A stretch of 64,000 nucleotides of DNA from Hofstenia miamia (Eukaryota > Xenacoelomorpha > Acoela), in NCBI GenBank assembly GCA_004352715.1, contig SCFE01000016.1:467333-531332 (forward strand), given 5' to 3'. Both the position numbers and the translations under genes were made by a program. Below the pieces are notes generated by a model. That model saw only the letters and a list, made by a program, of their open reading frames with translations. It searched no databases and was not told where the DNA came from. Shown here piece by piece: positions 1 through 12,593 of the stretch (positions are counted from its first letter, which is position 1; every line of letters starts with the position of its first letter).

Positions 1-1308
1 CAGATTCAAAAACTTTGTCTCAGTATGCCGAAACGTTTAGCATCGATAATTCGCTCTCGAGGTTATCCTACAAAATACTAAAACTTACATGTAACAGTAA
101 AATTTGTCATTTTTTCTATCATTTTAATAAATGTTATTTTTTATAGTTTCACAAAATAAAAAGAATTTTAGTAGATAATTATGCTTGTTTTAAATAAAAA
201 ATGTTAAAATAATGATACTAAATCCATAAATAACCGGTTCTTATCAATAAATAAACAAAAATGCAAAAATATCCAAATTTTCACCTTGTCCCGTGCCTTG
301 TCCGGATACTATTGGCCATGGCTGTATATATATATTGCCTAAATACCTTCTTGGTCAAATACACAATTGACATTATTACAGTCAACGATTTGTCTAACAG
401 TAACTCGCCAATTTCTCAAATGTCTACATGTGTGCCATCAATCGTATGAGATTCTCACTAGTAAAATCGAACAACTTTTAGAAGACAATAAGCGCAATCT
501 GCTAATTTCCAGTCCAGCCCCATTACAATTATCGATGAAAATACCTTGAATCACATTTAACACAAAACTAACCTGGAAGAACCACACCTACGATGTTCTG
601 AAAAGAGGATCATCAAGACTTGCTTGCTTACGTAGTTTTAAGCATATCTTAATAGTACCACAAATTATCGTATGATAAATGAAAACATAATGTATTCCAT
701 CTTTGACTACGCCTCACATTGTTTTCTTGTACTCCCGATTTCTTGGACAATAATATTACAGGATTACTTAAAAGAGGTGAAAGAACAATAATATCTGGAA
801 CATCTGAATCTATCCGCCCTAATTATTTCAAGTGTTATCAACGTATTCAAGCCTTCTCCTCGCAACCCAACCAGAATGCTTGCGGTACACTCGAAAATTT
901 AGAATAGGTAAAGACAAAACCGAGTTTAGACGGAAACAATTTTTGCCCCATACATCCGTACATGATTAAGTACGTAAACAACTAACGACTTCCTATTATG
1001 TCATCGCGTTATATTCTCAGTGCTTTCCTTGTATCCCTTGTAAAATATATTTGCACGTATACCGTCATTGTTGAGCTTTATGTACATTTTAATTTAATAC
1101 ATTTACTTACTTACATACAATACGAACAATGAGCTTTATGGTTCTTCTTTTATGAGCGTGAATACAGACAATCTTAAATACACACACAATCTTAGGAGAT
1201 GATAATTTGTCTGAAAATTTAATACAAGGGAACATGTTTTTGTAAGCTATTGGTGGTGTTTGGCACAACAGAGCCACTATAATCGGCTCAACTGCAATTG
1301 CAGCACTT
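1..1308. other. No identifiable gene
   Basis: AT-rich sequence with only short frames, none with recognisable motifs. The stretch around 700-910 is somewhat less AT-rich and could be an old transposon relic, but no diagnostic motif was found on either strand. Confidence 0.5.
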
Positions 1309-1386
1309 GTAGTTTGTTCTATGAGGTTTTCTATTGATATGCCATAATGTAGTTTGTTCTATGAGGTTTTCTATTGATATGCCATA
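1309..1386. repeat. Tandem duplication, about 40-bp unit
   Basis: Two adjacent copies of a roughly 40-bp unit beginning GTAGTTTGTTCTATGAGG, identical over about 38 bases. The identity suggests a recent local duplication. The following stretch to 1850 holds no recognised gene. Confidence 0.85.
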
Positions 1387-1850
1387 CGCCAATGGCAAAT
1401 GCTAGATTTCGTAACATGCACAAACTAAGAGAACTTGGATTAAGGAAAAAACCTGTAATTAAAGCGGATAGGATTTTGGGCTGCTAACTGGTAGAATTTT
1501 GTTCTCATTCGATTGCACAAGGTGTACGAAAATTTTAATTGTAAATGAAGTTGGCTCAAATTAGGGGAGGTTTTTTAGAGAAGGCTAAGAAAATTCTGAA
1601 TAAATTTTAATTTAATTAACTAAAGGGATTTTCTATTATGACGTATATTTTATAAACATACATGTGAAAACTAATACTTAAATATTTTCCATTAGACTAT
1701 ACTTTGCTCAATTTTTGTAGCAAGCTGAAACCCTACAAACTTCTGAAAAGCATGCCTGCTTTTTTGAAAGCAAAATATTATTTTTATGTTAGTGTATATT
1801 ATTCAGGTCTTACTATAAGAAATATAATATAACTAGTAGACAATCATTAG

Positions 1851-4800
1851 TCAATCTTTCCAATATATGGATCGATATTCATTAATGCGATTCTCTGGAC
1901 CCTGTCGAGCATATGAAATAGTTTCAACTTCAAACTTTACAGCCTCCAAAATATTGAGATGGTTCTGTAATGGTGTTAACTCCTCCTTCATTTTTTCAAC
2001 ATTTTCATAATAACACTGAAATACCTGACGAATGAACATAACAAATTGGTCTCTATTTTCTACCTTTTGGGGATTCGATTGATGATATTCATTTACATAT
2101 AATATGATTTTCTCAATTGATGTTGCACACCGACCAATAACTTGACAGCTTTGAGGGTATACGCTTTCCCCATTTTCGTGGTTTCCACCATTTAAGTAAT
2201 ACATGCGCTCGAAATTGAGTGGACTCAACTGGTTTTGCGCTTCATTCATGAACTGGCTCAACGGCGCGCATCCGTCACCTAGACCAATCAAAATCGCGGA
2301 TTTTGGATGAAGCTTGATCATGCTCTTTCCGTAATAGACGTACATCAATCTGTACATGTGATCCAAGCCATTGTGAGTTTCATTATAACACGGTTTTCCT
2401 AAGGTCTCATCTGAATATTCTACAAAATTTTTATAAAGTGCGATTTTGCCGATTCTTACGGAAGGCTTCATTATCCATATGTTTGCATCCGGAAACTTTT
2501 CTTCCAGGCGTAGCATTGTTTTTTCAAATGAGTAGTCCAAAAATGGCTTGTATTCTTCATTATTTTGCATAAATTTCTCGAAATCCTAAAAAGTAGCAAA
2601 GTAAATATGTACGATTGAATGATTCTCCAAAGATGGACACGGGCCGCGTCCAAGATTTAGGAAATTACGGACAAAAACGGGCCGAATAAAATGAATTGTA
2701 ACAAGTTTGTAAATATACATTTTTGAAATCTCAGTAGAAGCACCTATTCAACTTTGTGTAACGTTGTATTGAAGATGTATGCCACCCAAGCAACTTCAGC
2801 TCAGTCAGAAAGATATTGTAGTCAAATTGGACTTAGTGCTACAGCCAAAAATTAATTTGTTGAAATATATCAATAAATTTTGACGGGTTGAAAACAGGTT
2901 ACAAAAATTCCAACAAGGGCCGAAAACGAATTTGAAATAATAGTTGACGGCCCGAGCCTGAAAAAATTCAGCCCGTGTCAATCTCTGCGATTCTCTATTA
3001 TAATGGTTTTTTATATAATTTTTTATTCCAGACAGAAAATCGGAATCCGGACAGAAAAATTGGAATTCTGTTTTTTAACTTTCTATTACATTTATGAACA
3101 GAATGCATTTTAAATGTAAATATAATTATGTTGGAGAAGGAACAATTTTTAAATATTGTTCTCCTCAAAAAATTATATGGAACCGCAATATTCATCCAGT
3201 GCTAAATCTAGACTGCTCTAAAACGGGGGGATGGTTCTATTAAAGAGGTAAATAATATAAAATGGTTTATCAGTAATTACATCTTCTTTGGAATGCCATT
3301 ACATCTGATGGGTATGATATAGTCATGAACATCTCTATAGGACATTAATTAAGACATCCATAGATGCAACATACAATTAAAAGACCCTAATTCCTAAATA
3401 GACCTTTATTGAATATTTCATATCATATATGATTCATAATGTTGAATTTTTTGTCAATGGGAAATTTCATATAGTATGAGATCAAGAACTATCGTAGTAT
3501 AAAGAAGACTTCCTAGCAAAGCATCAAAACTATATGTAAATACATTCAAAATGTGTGTACAATCTATTACTTTTCTATCATCAAAAATGGCTACACTGAT
3601 TTTAACAACTGAGTCTATTATATAATAATTGTATGGATTCTTGAACAAAATACGAAAGCAAATGAAAGACTTATTGAATATGTTTCTATGAGAAGACTTA
3701 AATCATACTATTGGGAAAACTAAATACATTACATCTGTTATATGGACTTAAAAATTCAAACAAAAATTAAATATTTAACTATAATGGGGTAAAAATTGAT
3801 TTACATAATGATCCATTGGTGGATATGATTCCGTTGACAAATATGGAAATAACTTTGTGTTTTACAATTTTCTTGTTCTGTTTCTTAGTAATAAATATTT
3901 TGCATTCACAAATTGCATACTCCAATAACATATGTGGATAGGAATCAGGTAATATTTTCCAAATTTATATTATTAAATTTATAAATCATAAGAATACTTG
4001 GCAAAATTTAGTTTGCAATTTTCACAAAATTAACTGTAATGGAATATGACCGAAGCACTTCCGTCAATGCAAAAGAAGTCTGGTGAAATGTTATGTGGAA
4101 TTCACTATTTGTACTTCCTATTGGGATTACGAATCATACTAGTTTTTTAGAATTACAAAATTATCTTCAATTACAAAGTTCGAAATTCTGAAAAAAGAAA
4201 ACATTTTTGGCTAACTATCAAGAACAAAATTACAAGCTGGGAAGATAGCTATCATCACAAGACTCAACTCCCAAATCATCGACCCATGGCCTCATCCATG
4301 CAGCAAACATTGAACTTTTGATATGAGTACAAAAATATTGAACCTATAAAATCTTAGAATCCATTAATTTTCTAAAACGCATGAGATTGCACAGGATCTT
4401 TCTGAAAATTCAGTATTATACGTCATTATACACCCCATTATTGAATATGATTGGCCCTCATTTCTGTTTTCGGTGTCGAATTTTGGTCCAAATTGCCTCT
4501 TCTACTTTTGAAACAAGTAGAGCATTGTGTTTATCAAACTTACATTTTAAAGGAAAAAAACTTGAGTGAATTAAACAACAATCACAAGTAAGGATGAAAC
4601 TAGGATCTATGCTATTTTGCTTAGCATGACATTTCCACTAAAATATGACCCTAACATTTTTTAGCTGTGGTATTCGGGTTCTCGTAATAATTTTGAAACC
4701 TCCATCTAGATAAGAGCATTAGAGCGAAAAATTCAGAATTTAATACTCAATGTCAGGGGCAGAGGGAGTCCGGGCTCTTCTAAAATAAGAATAATATAGT

Positions 4801-5035
4801 GCAATAAATAATTATTTACAGAAATTCTCTAGACACAATTGTGCAATTTGGGGCCCTAAAAATGTATCTGCATCGGCTCCTGCTCGAGGTATTTGATAAG
4901 ACTTGCCTGCAAACAATCAGGAAAGTAAACAACACTCCGAGTAACACGTCTTGTTTTTGGAAGAAGTGACACATAAACGCGGTTTTCTCTCTCCTCATGT
5001 CCTTTAATTCGCTGATTTATATGTTTGCGAGACAT
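1851..5035 (-). CDS. C2orf69-like protein (UPF0565 family), two exons
   Basis: Homologue of animal C2orf69, a mitochondrial protein of unsettled biochemistry with an alpha/beta-hydrolase-like fold. Exon 1 is 5035-4907 and encodes 43 residues ending VVYFPDCLQ, matching the family's V-x-Y-F-P-G-D-x-Q block. Exon 2 is 2585-1851 and starts DFEKFM, colinear with the family: a FPDANIWIMKPS block, KNFVEY, HNGLDHMYRLM, AILIGLGDGCAPLSQF, then YYLNGG, a run of VNEYHQSNPQ and a C-terminal LQNHLN. The predicted length is 287 aa, against roughly 385 in human; the extra vertebrate residues lie mainly at the N terminus and before the GxSxG-like block. The start is the first ATG after an in-frame TGA. The junction is phase 0, with a GC donor at 4906-4905 and an AG acceptor at 2587-2586. 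The position usually holding Ser in the family's GFSKGC is Gly here (GLGDGC), so nucleophile function is doubtful. Assignment is from remembered family motifs, not a search. Confidence 0.82.
2628..2987. mobile_element. hAT-type MITE inside the C2orf69-like intron
   Basis: About 360 bp. The left end reads CAAAGATGGACACGGGCC and the reverse complement of the right end reads CAGAGATTGACACGGGCT. Flanking 8-mers are TGATTCTC and CGATTCTC (7 of 8 identical), as expected of an 8-bp hAT target-site duplication. No coding capacity was seen. The ends are much richer in G+C than the surroundings (CGGGCCG, GGCCCGAG). Confidence 0.7.
2988..4904 (-). other. Remainder of the C2orf69-like intron
   Basis: AT-rich intronic sequence with no further exon, RNA gene or transposon recognised. 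Confidence 0.5.
4905..4906 (-). other. GC splice donor of the C2orf69-like gene
   Basis: Exon 1 ends TTGCAG and the intron begins GCAAGT, a perfect match to the known U2-type GC-AG donor context. No GT donor nearby joins the two exons in the required phase 0. The acceptor is TGCTACTTTTTAG at 2599-2587. The intron is 2588-4906, 2319 bp, and contains a MITE at 2628-2987. Confidence 0.75.
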
Positions 5036-5057
5036 CACTCACTGGATAAATTTGAGG

Positions 5058-5063
5058 CTAAAA
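5058..5063 (-). promoter_or_regulatory. Acceptor-like TTTTAG in the C2orf69-like 5' leader
   Basis: On the minus strand ACATTTTAG lies 22 nt upstream of the ATG. It could be the acceptor of a 5'-UTR intron or of spliced-leader trans-splicing. A comparable TTTTAG lies 9 nt upstream of the start at 22024. The evidence is positional only. Confidence 0.3.
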
Positions 5064-7475
5064 TGTATTCAGATGTGAATCGAAATTTAACAAAATTATG
5101 TGAGGGGTCTTACAACAAATGTTGGCATGACTAGATTAGTATATATAATATTTGTCATTGATCTCAATATAGAAACCAACGGCAATAATGTTTGCAATGA
5201 ACTGTGTAAGATATACAGATATGTGTTTGCATAACTATAGACGTAGACGATGAATAGTTTTGCTCAGGTCATAATTGAAGTAGGATCACAAATTTAAAAT
5301 CCGAATCCGCAGTTAAAAAATAATATCCCAAAAAGTCCGAAACATAATTTTTGTCTAGAAAAACTCTACAATCTTTACAAACTAACATTTTAGATAAGGT
5401 TTTGAGTGTCTCAAGCGCTTTAAACATCTGAGTAGATTAATTAGCAGTCAGATATGAATGCGATACAGTTTTTGCAAAGATACTGCTACCGTAAAAAGAA
5501 AATATTACCAACAAAAACTTCCTTTTTCAACCTCCAACTACCGCAATATACAAAATTCTACTAGAGCAAGTCATGGTTTTCAAAGTCCATTTTTGAATGT
5601 GTCCAAGATGTTTCCAACAATTTTAGGCCCATGGATATCTATAGAAATTCTATTCGGATGATTGACCTCAATTTTTAAAGTATTTGCTCAATTAATCAAA
5701 TATTTTTAAAAGTAAGGTACAATTTCTAAATTACTATGAAAATCTAATGTATTAAATTTGGTTCAAAAACAACTTTTCATTTTATATTTTAAGAAAAGTA
5801 AAATTACTTGGCTGCGAATACGAGATTCAGTTTACTATTCTCAATACAAAGAACTGAATGAACAAATGAATAACTTTGATTACATTTTAGATATGTTGAT
5901 TTAAAACTACACTAAATGAACACATAAATTGACTTACAATATTCAAAAGAACTGGGTTAGCAGTATCATCCTTATGTCACCGCAAGTTTTTTTTTAATAT
6001 TAAAATATTAAGGTTCTGCAACTGTTGGAATAGTTAAATAAAAAATATCTAAAAAAAGGAAATGCATTTTAGTTGCAAAAATATGTGAATTTTTATTAGT
6101 ATTTATTGGGTTTGCAATTTCGCGATTATTGAAATTCGCAGAAACTTTGTCAAATATAATTTTCAGTATTAATTGTTGTAAGCGACATTTTATCATATCT
6201 TGCCATGTTTTTCATGGGACATAGGATGTGATACGAGAAATGAGAATTCATATCCCTTGGGATTAGTTGGGTTTGGATATTTCTTAAGAAAAATTGTTTT
6301 CTCTTGAGACTGATGGGAATTTCGTAAGATAAATTCTGCAAAGTAGGCAAAGGTTCCAGAGCTTTCAAAGTTTGACTAGAGCTGGGCGTGGTGGTAACTG
6401 TGACAATTGCATATAGTATGCAATAGAATATTCTGCAAAGATACAATATTTTTAAATTTATTCCAAAATATTTATGCATAGGTACAAGACATAAATAAAA
6501 AATTCTATACAATTCACTGCATGCAACAGAACAGCTGAAAAAAGGTTATTTCCAAGTATAGAATATGTTATTTTAGTGTGTAAGAGATATTTTTTTAGAT
6601 GTATTGCGCAACATTTAAATTCAGAGTAAAGAAAGCAATATTTACATTTATTGATCTGATCCCTCCTACACAACTTAGCTGATAAATTAAGTTTTTCTAA
6701 GATATAATATTTAAGGTAAATACTCAACTTACAATTGCAATCCAATTGTTGAAAACGAGTGAAATATTTTGCGAAGAAATGTCACCATGGTAACTATTCT
6801 GGAAACTAATTAAACAGCGGTATAATAACAAACAATTTAGTCTTATCAACTTTTTGGAAAACAAATTGAATTACCAACTTCAAAATTCGTTTCAATAATT
6901 ATTTTTCATAATTACAATTGATTAATTGTTGGTGGACCTTGCAAATTAGTTATAGCTAAAATTTTCTCATTGAAATCAAGGTGCTGATAAATTGTTACGA
7001 CATTTCACTCTTGGTTAAATTATATTAATGCAATGAACTAACCAATTCGAAGTTCAGTATTGTTGCTGATCAACATGAAAATCCTCCCCACACCATGCAA
7101 GAATTTTTCGCAGTAACATGTAAACGTAAATAATGAATAGCAATATATAAACAGTTAACATATAGGTTACTTAGGTTATTATATATATATATATATATAT
7201 AACTGCTTGTCCCTTGATATTTTATTTTGAGTGTACAACACGTAACCCGAGCTGAAAAAACAAAGTACAAGGAAGTACAAGGAGTAACCTTGCTTTTTTC
7301 CCACAATAATTGTTCCTTGAACTTGAAAATTTGTCTGACAGTAGAGACATGCAATTTGTACATTTTTATAATTTTTTTCCTTAAAAATGCTTATACATGC
7401 GGTAGATTTATCAATTGAGTAATTTTACGGTTTCCATATTATATTAACTGCTTGTACAAATTTACATAGAATTCG
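5064..7475. other. Intergenic stretch
   Basis: Mostly featureless AT-rich sequence with a pure (TA)n run at about 7180-7201. One coding-like patch (6150-6397, minus) is listed separately. Confidence 0.5.
6150..6397 (-). CDS. Unidentified candidate terminal exon
   Basis: A frame running from a possible acceptor (TTGTCACAG, ending at 6398) to a stop at 6150 encodes about 82 residues of less biased composition than its surroundings, including TPSSSQTLKALEPLPTLQNL and a C-terminal KMSLTTINTENYI. I do not recognise the protein, and no partner exon was identified. It may be a chance open frame or an exon of an unknown minus-strand gene. Confidence 0.3.
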
Positions 7476-8269
7476 TTGTTGAAAATGCTAAAAACGCTAA
7501 ACAGAGCAATATCATTTTTAGGCGTATTACAAATTCAATTGAGCGAGTGCAATCATTCCCTCCCAAACAAAACACAAAAAGCTATCAACAGAACAGTTCT
7601 TGCTCTACGACAATCAGAGGTTTTATCAATGTCTAAAGAACAACTCTATAGTGAACTAAGTTATCATCTCAAAGGTCTAAAAATTAAATCTCAGTTAACA
7701 GGAAATGATGCCAACTCTTTAATGAATATTTTACACGATTCAATTCAAAACATGTGAAGGACTCTTTGTTCAACACAATAACTAGTGATTGTTATCCCTC
7801 TTCAATCTCTGTAAATGATGTTCAACAAGTTCTGAAAACTGTTAAATGCAACACCTTGCCAGGTTTTACAAATATCCCTGCTGGTTTTTTTAAAGTTTTC
7901 AGAACAGCTGGCTTTACCTCATTTTATGGTTTACAAAAGGTCTATTTTAAACTGCCAATATCCAAGTTCATGGAAACTTGCCATCATACATCCAATCCCT
8001 AAAAAACCAATGCCTCAACATGAGATCCAAAATATTTTCGTCCAATAGCGGTAACTCCTATTACGGCTAGATGCCTGGATCGTCTAGTCCTCGACAAGTC
8101 TGTAGATATTCTTGGTCAAAATCTGGATCCAATGCAATTTGGATTACCGTTCTGGACGTGCAACAACAGATGCTCGTCTATGCACAATAGATTTCATTGC
8201 AAATACGATTGATGCTTCTCACCCTTGTACTGTGAAAGATCTATTCCTTGACTACAGTTCTGCCTTTAA

Positions 8270-8947
8270 GGGGGGAGTATCACCGGGAGAGGAGTTGTCG
8301 ACTTTAAAAAATCATAAAAAATAAAAAAATAGTATTAGAGCCCTCATTCTTTCACATGGTTTAGCTGGTGGATTGAACTTTCGAAACCACATGAAATGTT
8401 GGTGACCTTACTTAATTTAGAGGTCATGGGGTCAAAAAGGTCAAGGTCACACATGTCTCAAATATAAAAAAGTGGCTATGGGACTATTCCATTCATGAAA
8501 AACCTTCTCAATCAATTGGTACAAAATTTAGTGAGGGGTTTAGAAACATAATGAAGAATGTTTTGTTCTATGGGTTTTGAAGAAGATCTCAATCTGTTAC
8601 ATTTATAGCCGTATAAAAATATGTACTAAAATTGTCAAAAATTGTATGACATTAAAGTTTGTAACATTTTTAAATTAAAAGAGATCTTCAAATCCTTAGA
8701 ACACAACACTCCTGTATGCCTGTTGTACAAGCACAGAAAGTTTCATTAGATTATCTTGATAAATAAAAAAGTTATGGCAAAAGTGCTATCAAAAAAAATT
8801 GTAAAAAATAAACTACTTGATGGATTTCAAAAATTTAAAAAGTATCATACAGTTTAATAATGACTCCCTCATAAACCATAAACACTGGGTTTAAACGCGA
8901 TTTGCGAGATTCGGTGATTTGACAATTTTCCCGGTGATACTCCCCCC
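8270..8947. mobile_element. 678-bp TTAA-flanked element (piggyBac-type MITE)
   Basis: Perfect 18-bp inverted termini, GGGGGGAGTATCACCGGG at the left and its complement at the right, are bounded by TTAA at 8266-8269 and 8948-8951. It has no coding capacity. It sits inside the reverse-transcriptase codons for DYSSAF; removing it with one TTAA makes the frame read on as F-N-T-I-L, the conserved continuation, which confirms both boundaries and the 4-bp target duplication. Confidence 0.9.
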
Positions 8948-9284
8948 TTAACACAATTCTCCAGAAGAAGCTGCTAAACAATATTTCGACAAGGTCTGCC
9001 TGGTTATATATTTGGCTGCATTCTTATGTGGATAACTAGAGATAACGTATTCAATTTTCCTCAACTCAATGCTCAGAATATGTAGTAGTTGAAGTTAGTG
9101 CTCCTCAAAGCGGCCCTTTAAGTGGCCTTCTTTTTACAAATGACACGATTGATATAAACAATGAAACTTTAAACATCAACCCTAAAAAAGGCAACCTATC
9201 TAAATACTTGGACGATACTCGACTGCTTTATACAATTTCTAATGACAACCATGAACATCAACATGACAATTACAAATACCTATT

Positions 9285-10141
9285 TGAGAGAGAGAGATAT
9301 ATATATATTTATTTCACCTTAATTGCAACCAAAAGGTTGAAAAATATAAGGTAATAACTATAAACTACCATTTACAAACATATATATATATATATATATA
9401 TATATGTTTATATATCTATCATTTCCCATATGTAACCAAATTTATTGCTGCTATTTGATTGTAGACAAAACTTTTCTCCATTCTGGAAGTTCGATGAGGG
9501 AAGGAGTAATCACGAATGTTACGTAAATTATAATCTAAATTCCGTATGTTTGCACAAAATGACTCAGTGGGTGATTTTCTTTGTTTTGGATTTTTTGCCA
9601 AAGTTTAGTACAGCATGAATTTCGTCGATCACTTAGAGATTGACACTTGCTGATAAGACATGCTGCTTCATATTTAAAATTTGGAAAAATTATCCGCAGA
9701 GCACGCTTTTGAATGCGTTCCAAATCCTTTGATTGCTCTTTAGTAATTGCGTTGCTCCAAACGGGTGAACAGTACTCTAGAATAGGGCATATGTAGATTT
9801 GGATTAGATGAGATGATGGAATATCAAACCTTTTAAGAATTTGGAGGAAATGCAATCTTTTGACTGCTTTTTTAACCATGTGCATAATATTTTCTTTGCA
9901 TAATATTTTCTTCATGTGAGATTGTCTTGAACTACTAATCCAAGGAGTTTAGCTGATTGAACTCGCTGAATACTATCATCTGTTATTTGAACTTCTGCTA
10001 TTTTGAATAGGTCACAAGAAAATAACCTCTTACTAAACCCTGCACTCCTAAGAAATATCCTCCTCATCAAGAACAGTTCACTGTGAGAAACTTCGTGAAA
10101 TATCTCAACTTTCCACCAGTCTTGATAATCAGATTGTTCCA
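9285..10141 (-). mobile_element. LINE C-terminal fragment, inserted antisense
   Basis: Minus-strand frames give the C-terminal third of another non-LTR reverse transcriptase: IQRVQSAKLLGLVVQDNLT near 10000-9910, LHFLQILKRFDIPSSHLI and ICPILEYCSPVWSNAI near 9850-9750, RIQKRALRIIFPNFKYE near 9720-9660, and, after a frameshift, RTSRMEKSF near 9470. A (TA)n run lies at about 9380-9407. It interrupts the plus-strand LINE between its YLDD region and its LKWSTHV region. No target duplication was identified. Confidence 0.75.
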
Positions 10142-10444
10142 ACCGTTATGGAAATAAAATTCTTAGCGTTTTCCTTCATCATCATCTGAAATGGTCAACA
10201 CATGTGTAACATATCGTCAAAACGGTTAACTATACAATCCGCAGTATCATATCTGTCATTAAATTCTTTAAGCTTGCTTCAAGAGCATCGTTATTTAAAA
10301 CCTACGTTTTACCCACTACCTATATGCATCAGCTGTCTGGGTTCCTTATTTGACAGTGACTGATAGAAAGAAGCTTAGAAAACCATTGCGTTACTACTCC
10401 AATGTCTGTGGATTAGATAAATCAAATCTTATTCCCATTATTAA

Positions 10445-12593
10445 CGGTTGTTGGGCCCCAACAAAAATATGGTGTTATGGTCCCTGAGTGGTGTACGAAA
10501 CCCCAGTAAAAAACTACTAGTAAAAGACAAAACTTAACTAGTTTACTCAAACAAAAAGTACACATTAGTCAGATTAGTCAGTGAACATTTGATTTGCTAA
10601 ACAATCAACGAAAATGAAGCTGTACAGGTCAAACACGGCTTCAAGCATGCAGTAGACTGATAGGCAGTTTTCTTATCAGTCGAGATTGGACAAATTTGGC
10701 ATCTTTTTTGTGAACGTTGTCTTTGCAAACCAATCATTGGGGTGGCTTTTGGCGCCGCATTTTTACTCAAAATCTCCAGAATGGTTGACTGCAACAACCT
10801 TGCTATACTTTTTCTACGAACTAGCTGATCGTGTCCTAATTGGTAACCAACCTTCAAGGCAAAGCGTTTGTGGAAACGTTGTTTCATAGAAGAGATGTCC
10901 TTCAACCACAGAATAATAGAAGAATTCAGGATATCAATATCCAAAGTGTTGCAAAGAACTGAGAATTGCCAACATCTACACTTTCGATGAGTCGTAAGAG
11001 TTCTGACAATTTTGTCCATAATATCTATGTCTGATTTTGTTTTGTTTAAAAGAGTACAGTTTCAGACTTATTTGGCGGACTTGGAGTTTCCCAATGAACT
11101 GCAAAAGAATCTAATGGCAGAACTGGTTTGTTACTTTTATCCCAATGGGAACATAGGAAAGTGTTTTTGCCATCATGAAATATTTTTGAATCTCCGCGTA
11201 CATGGTTGTTTGTTTTCAACATTTCTCTTGAAAGACATTTTCGGTTTCTTTGTATTGTTCCCACATATGTTATTCACTTTTCCAACAGTTTTTGAATGGT
11301 GTCATAACTTGTGACCCAGTTATCGCCCATCAAATTTCTGCCAGATCCCAAAAACGATTCCATAAAATGCATAACAATTGCATCCGCTGTAGTAATTTGA
11401 TCAGTTGGCCCAACAGTTCCCGATCCAATGTATGGCAAATCATTCAAACAATACCAATTATCTGCATCGCAAATCCAGAAAAATTTAATACCATACTTCC
11501 CGGGTTTTGAGTGAATGTACTGTTTGAATTTGACTCTCCCATGATACTCAATCAATTGCTCATCAATTGTCAAATTTAGGCCCGGTGTATAGTATTGCAG
11601 AAGTGCTTTGTTGAAATTGTCCAAAAAATAATTAACTGGGGTAAGCGCATCTGTTCGGTCTTGACAAAAGAGATCATCTATTCTGATCACTGATTTTATT
11701 TGTTTGAAGCGCTTCCGGGACATTATTGCTTGATAAATTGGTCGACCATCCCTAAAGCTCCACATATCTTCTGTTGATACATAATTATCACCATACGCTC
11801 CCGAAAGGACCATAATCGCGAAAAAGCTTTCATTTCCACAGAATCAACGCTTCCCCATTTAAAATTTATTTGCGAAGTTTGCTTGATTTGGGCTAACCCT
11901 CTCCCGTGTAAGTTTGTGTACTCAACAAGAATATCCATACAGGGTTCAAAAAACATCATAAAAGCAGACAATTCGTCATCAGGATTTATGCCTGGTTTAA
12001 TGCCATTTCTGAAATTGATAAAGTTTCAATGTGGTTGCCGCCCAGCTGATCGAAGAAGATTCAAAGTCCATTGAACGCTTGGCTGATTCTCAAAACTGTC
12101 CTACAAAATAGTGCCTTGGACTGGATCTGGTGGGTCTTCAACTTCAATATCATGATCTGATTCGGTGATAATATCAACTTATTCTTCTGAAAAGCTATCA
12201 TCTTCCTCAATTGGGACATTTGGATCGAAATCTGGATCAGCGGGTTCAACTGCGTCAGTGGTCTGTGCCATTTCCGTATCAGGAAGGCTATCCCAATCGT
12301 CTTCATCACTGCTGTTCATGTATGTGAAAAGAGAAATAGCTCTAGTCTTTGAGTTCCGGGTCAGACGATTTATTATAAATTTGTCTTTAAATGCCCAAAA
12401 TAACAATTTGTGTGGTGCTAAACTACGGGGTATAAGTATAGCGGTAAGTACAACGTTGAATTTTTGTTGGTGCGCAGAGATGACTAAATGGTTAAAAGTC
12501 ACTCAGTAGCATCCAACTGGATTGAGTAAATAAACAGTAATAGCTGTGCAAATATTAGCAGGGGTTTGCTACACCCTAGGGGACCAACCACTG
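10445..12593 (-). mobile_element. piggyBac element, 2149 bp
   Basis: Bounded by TTAA at 10441-10444 and 12594-12597. Imperfect inverted termini read CGGTTGTTGGGCCCC (left) and CAGTGGTTGGTCCCC (right, reverse complement), 12 of 15 identical. It encodes a degenerate piggyBac transposase on the minus strand. The surrounding LINE frame is continuous across the element when one TTAA is kept, ...NLIPII then NKTFKKTF..., so the boundaries are well supported. Confidence 0.88.
10597..12318 (-). pseudogene. piggyBac transposase, frameshifted
   Basis: DDE_Tnp_1_7-type transposase read in several frames. The N terminus near 12318 is acidic (MNSSDEDDWDSLPDTE), as usual for the family. The core at 11813-11274 contains AYGDNYVSTEDMW, a first catalytic Asp in LNLTIDEQLIEYHG, KPGKYGIKFFW and a second Asp in LMGDNWVTSYDT. 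Next comes MGTIQRNRKCLSREML (11264-11046). The third Asp lies in NKTKSDIDIMDKIVRTL near 11019. The C-terminal Cys-rich domain (RCQICPISTDK, CLKPCLTC) ends at 10597. All three acidic residues survive, but frameshifts between 11046 and 11290 and around 11800-12180 make it a pseudogene. Confidence 0.85.

Noticed and set aside
8620-8860. Possible gene inside the 678-bp TTAA element
   Set aside because: No open frame of useful length; the element is non-coding.
10686-12509. Plus-strand frames at 10686, 11012, 11250 and 12165
   Set aside because: Antisense shadows of the piggyBac transposase.
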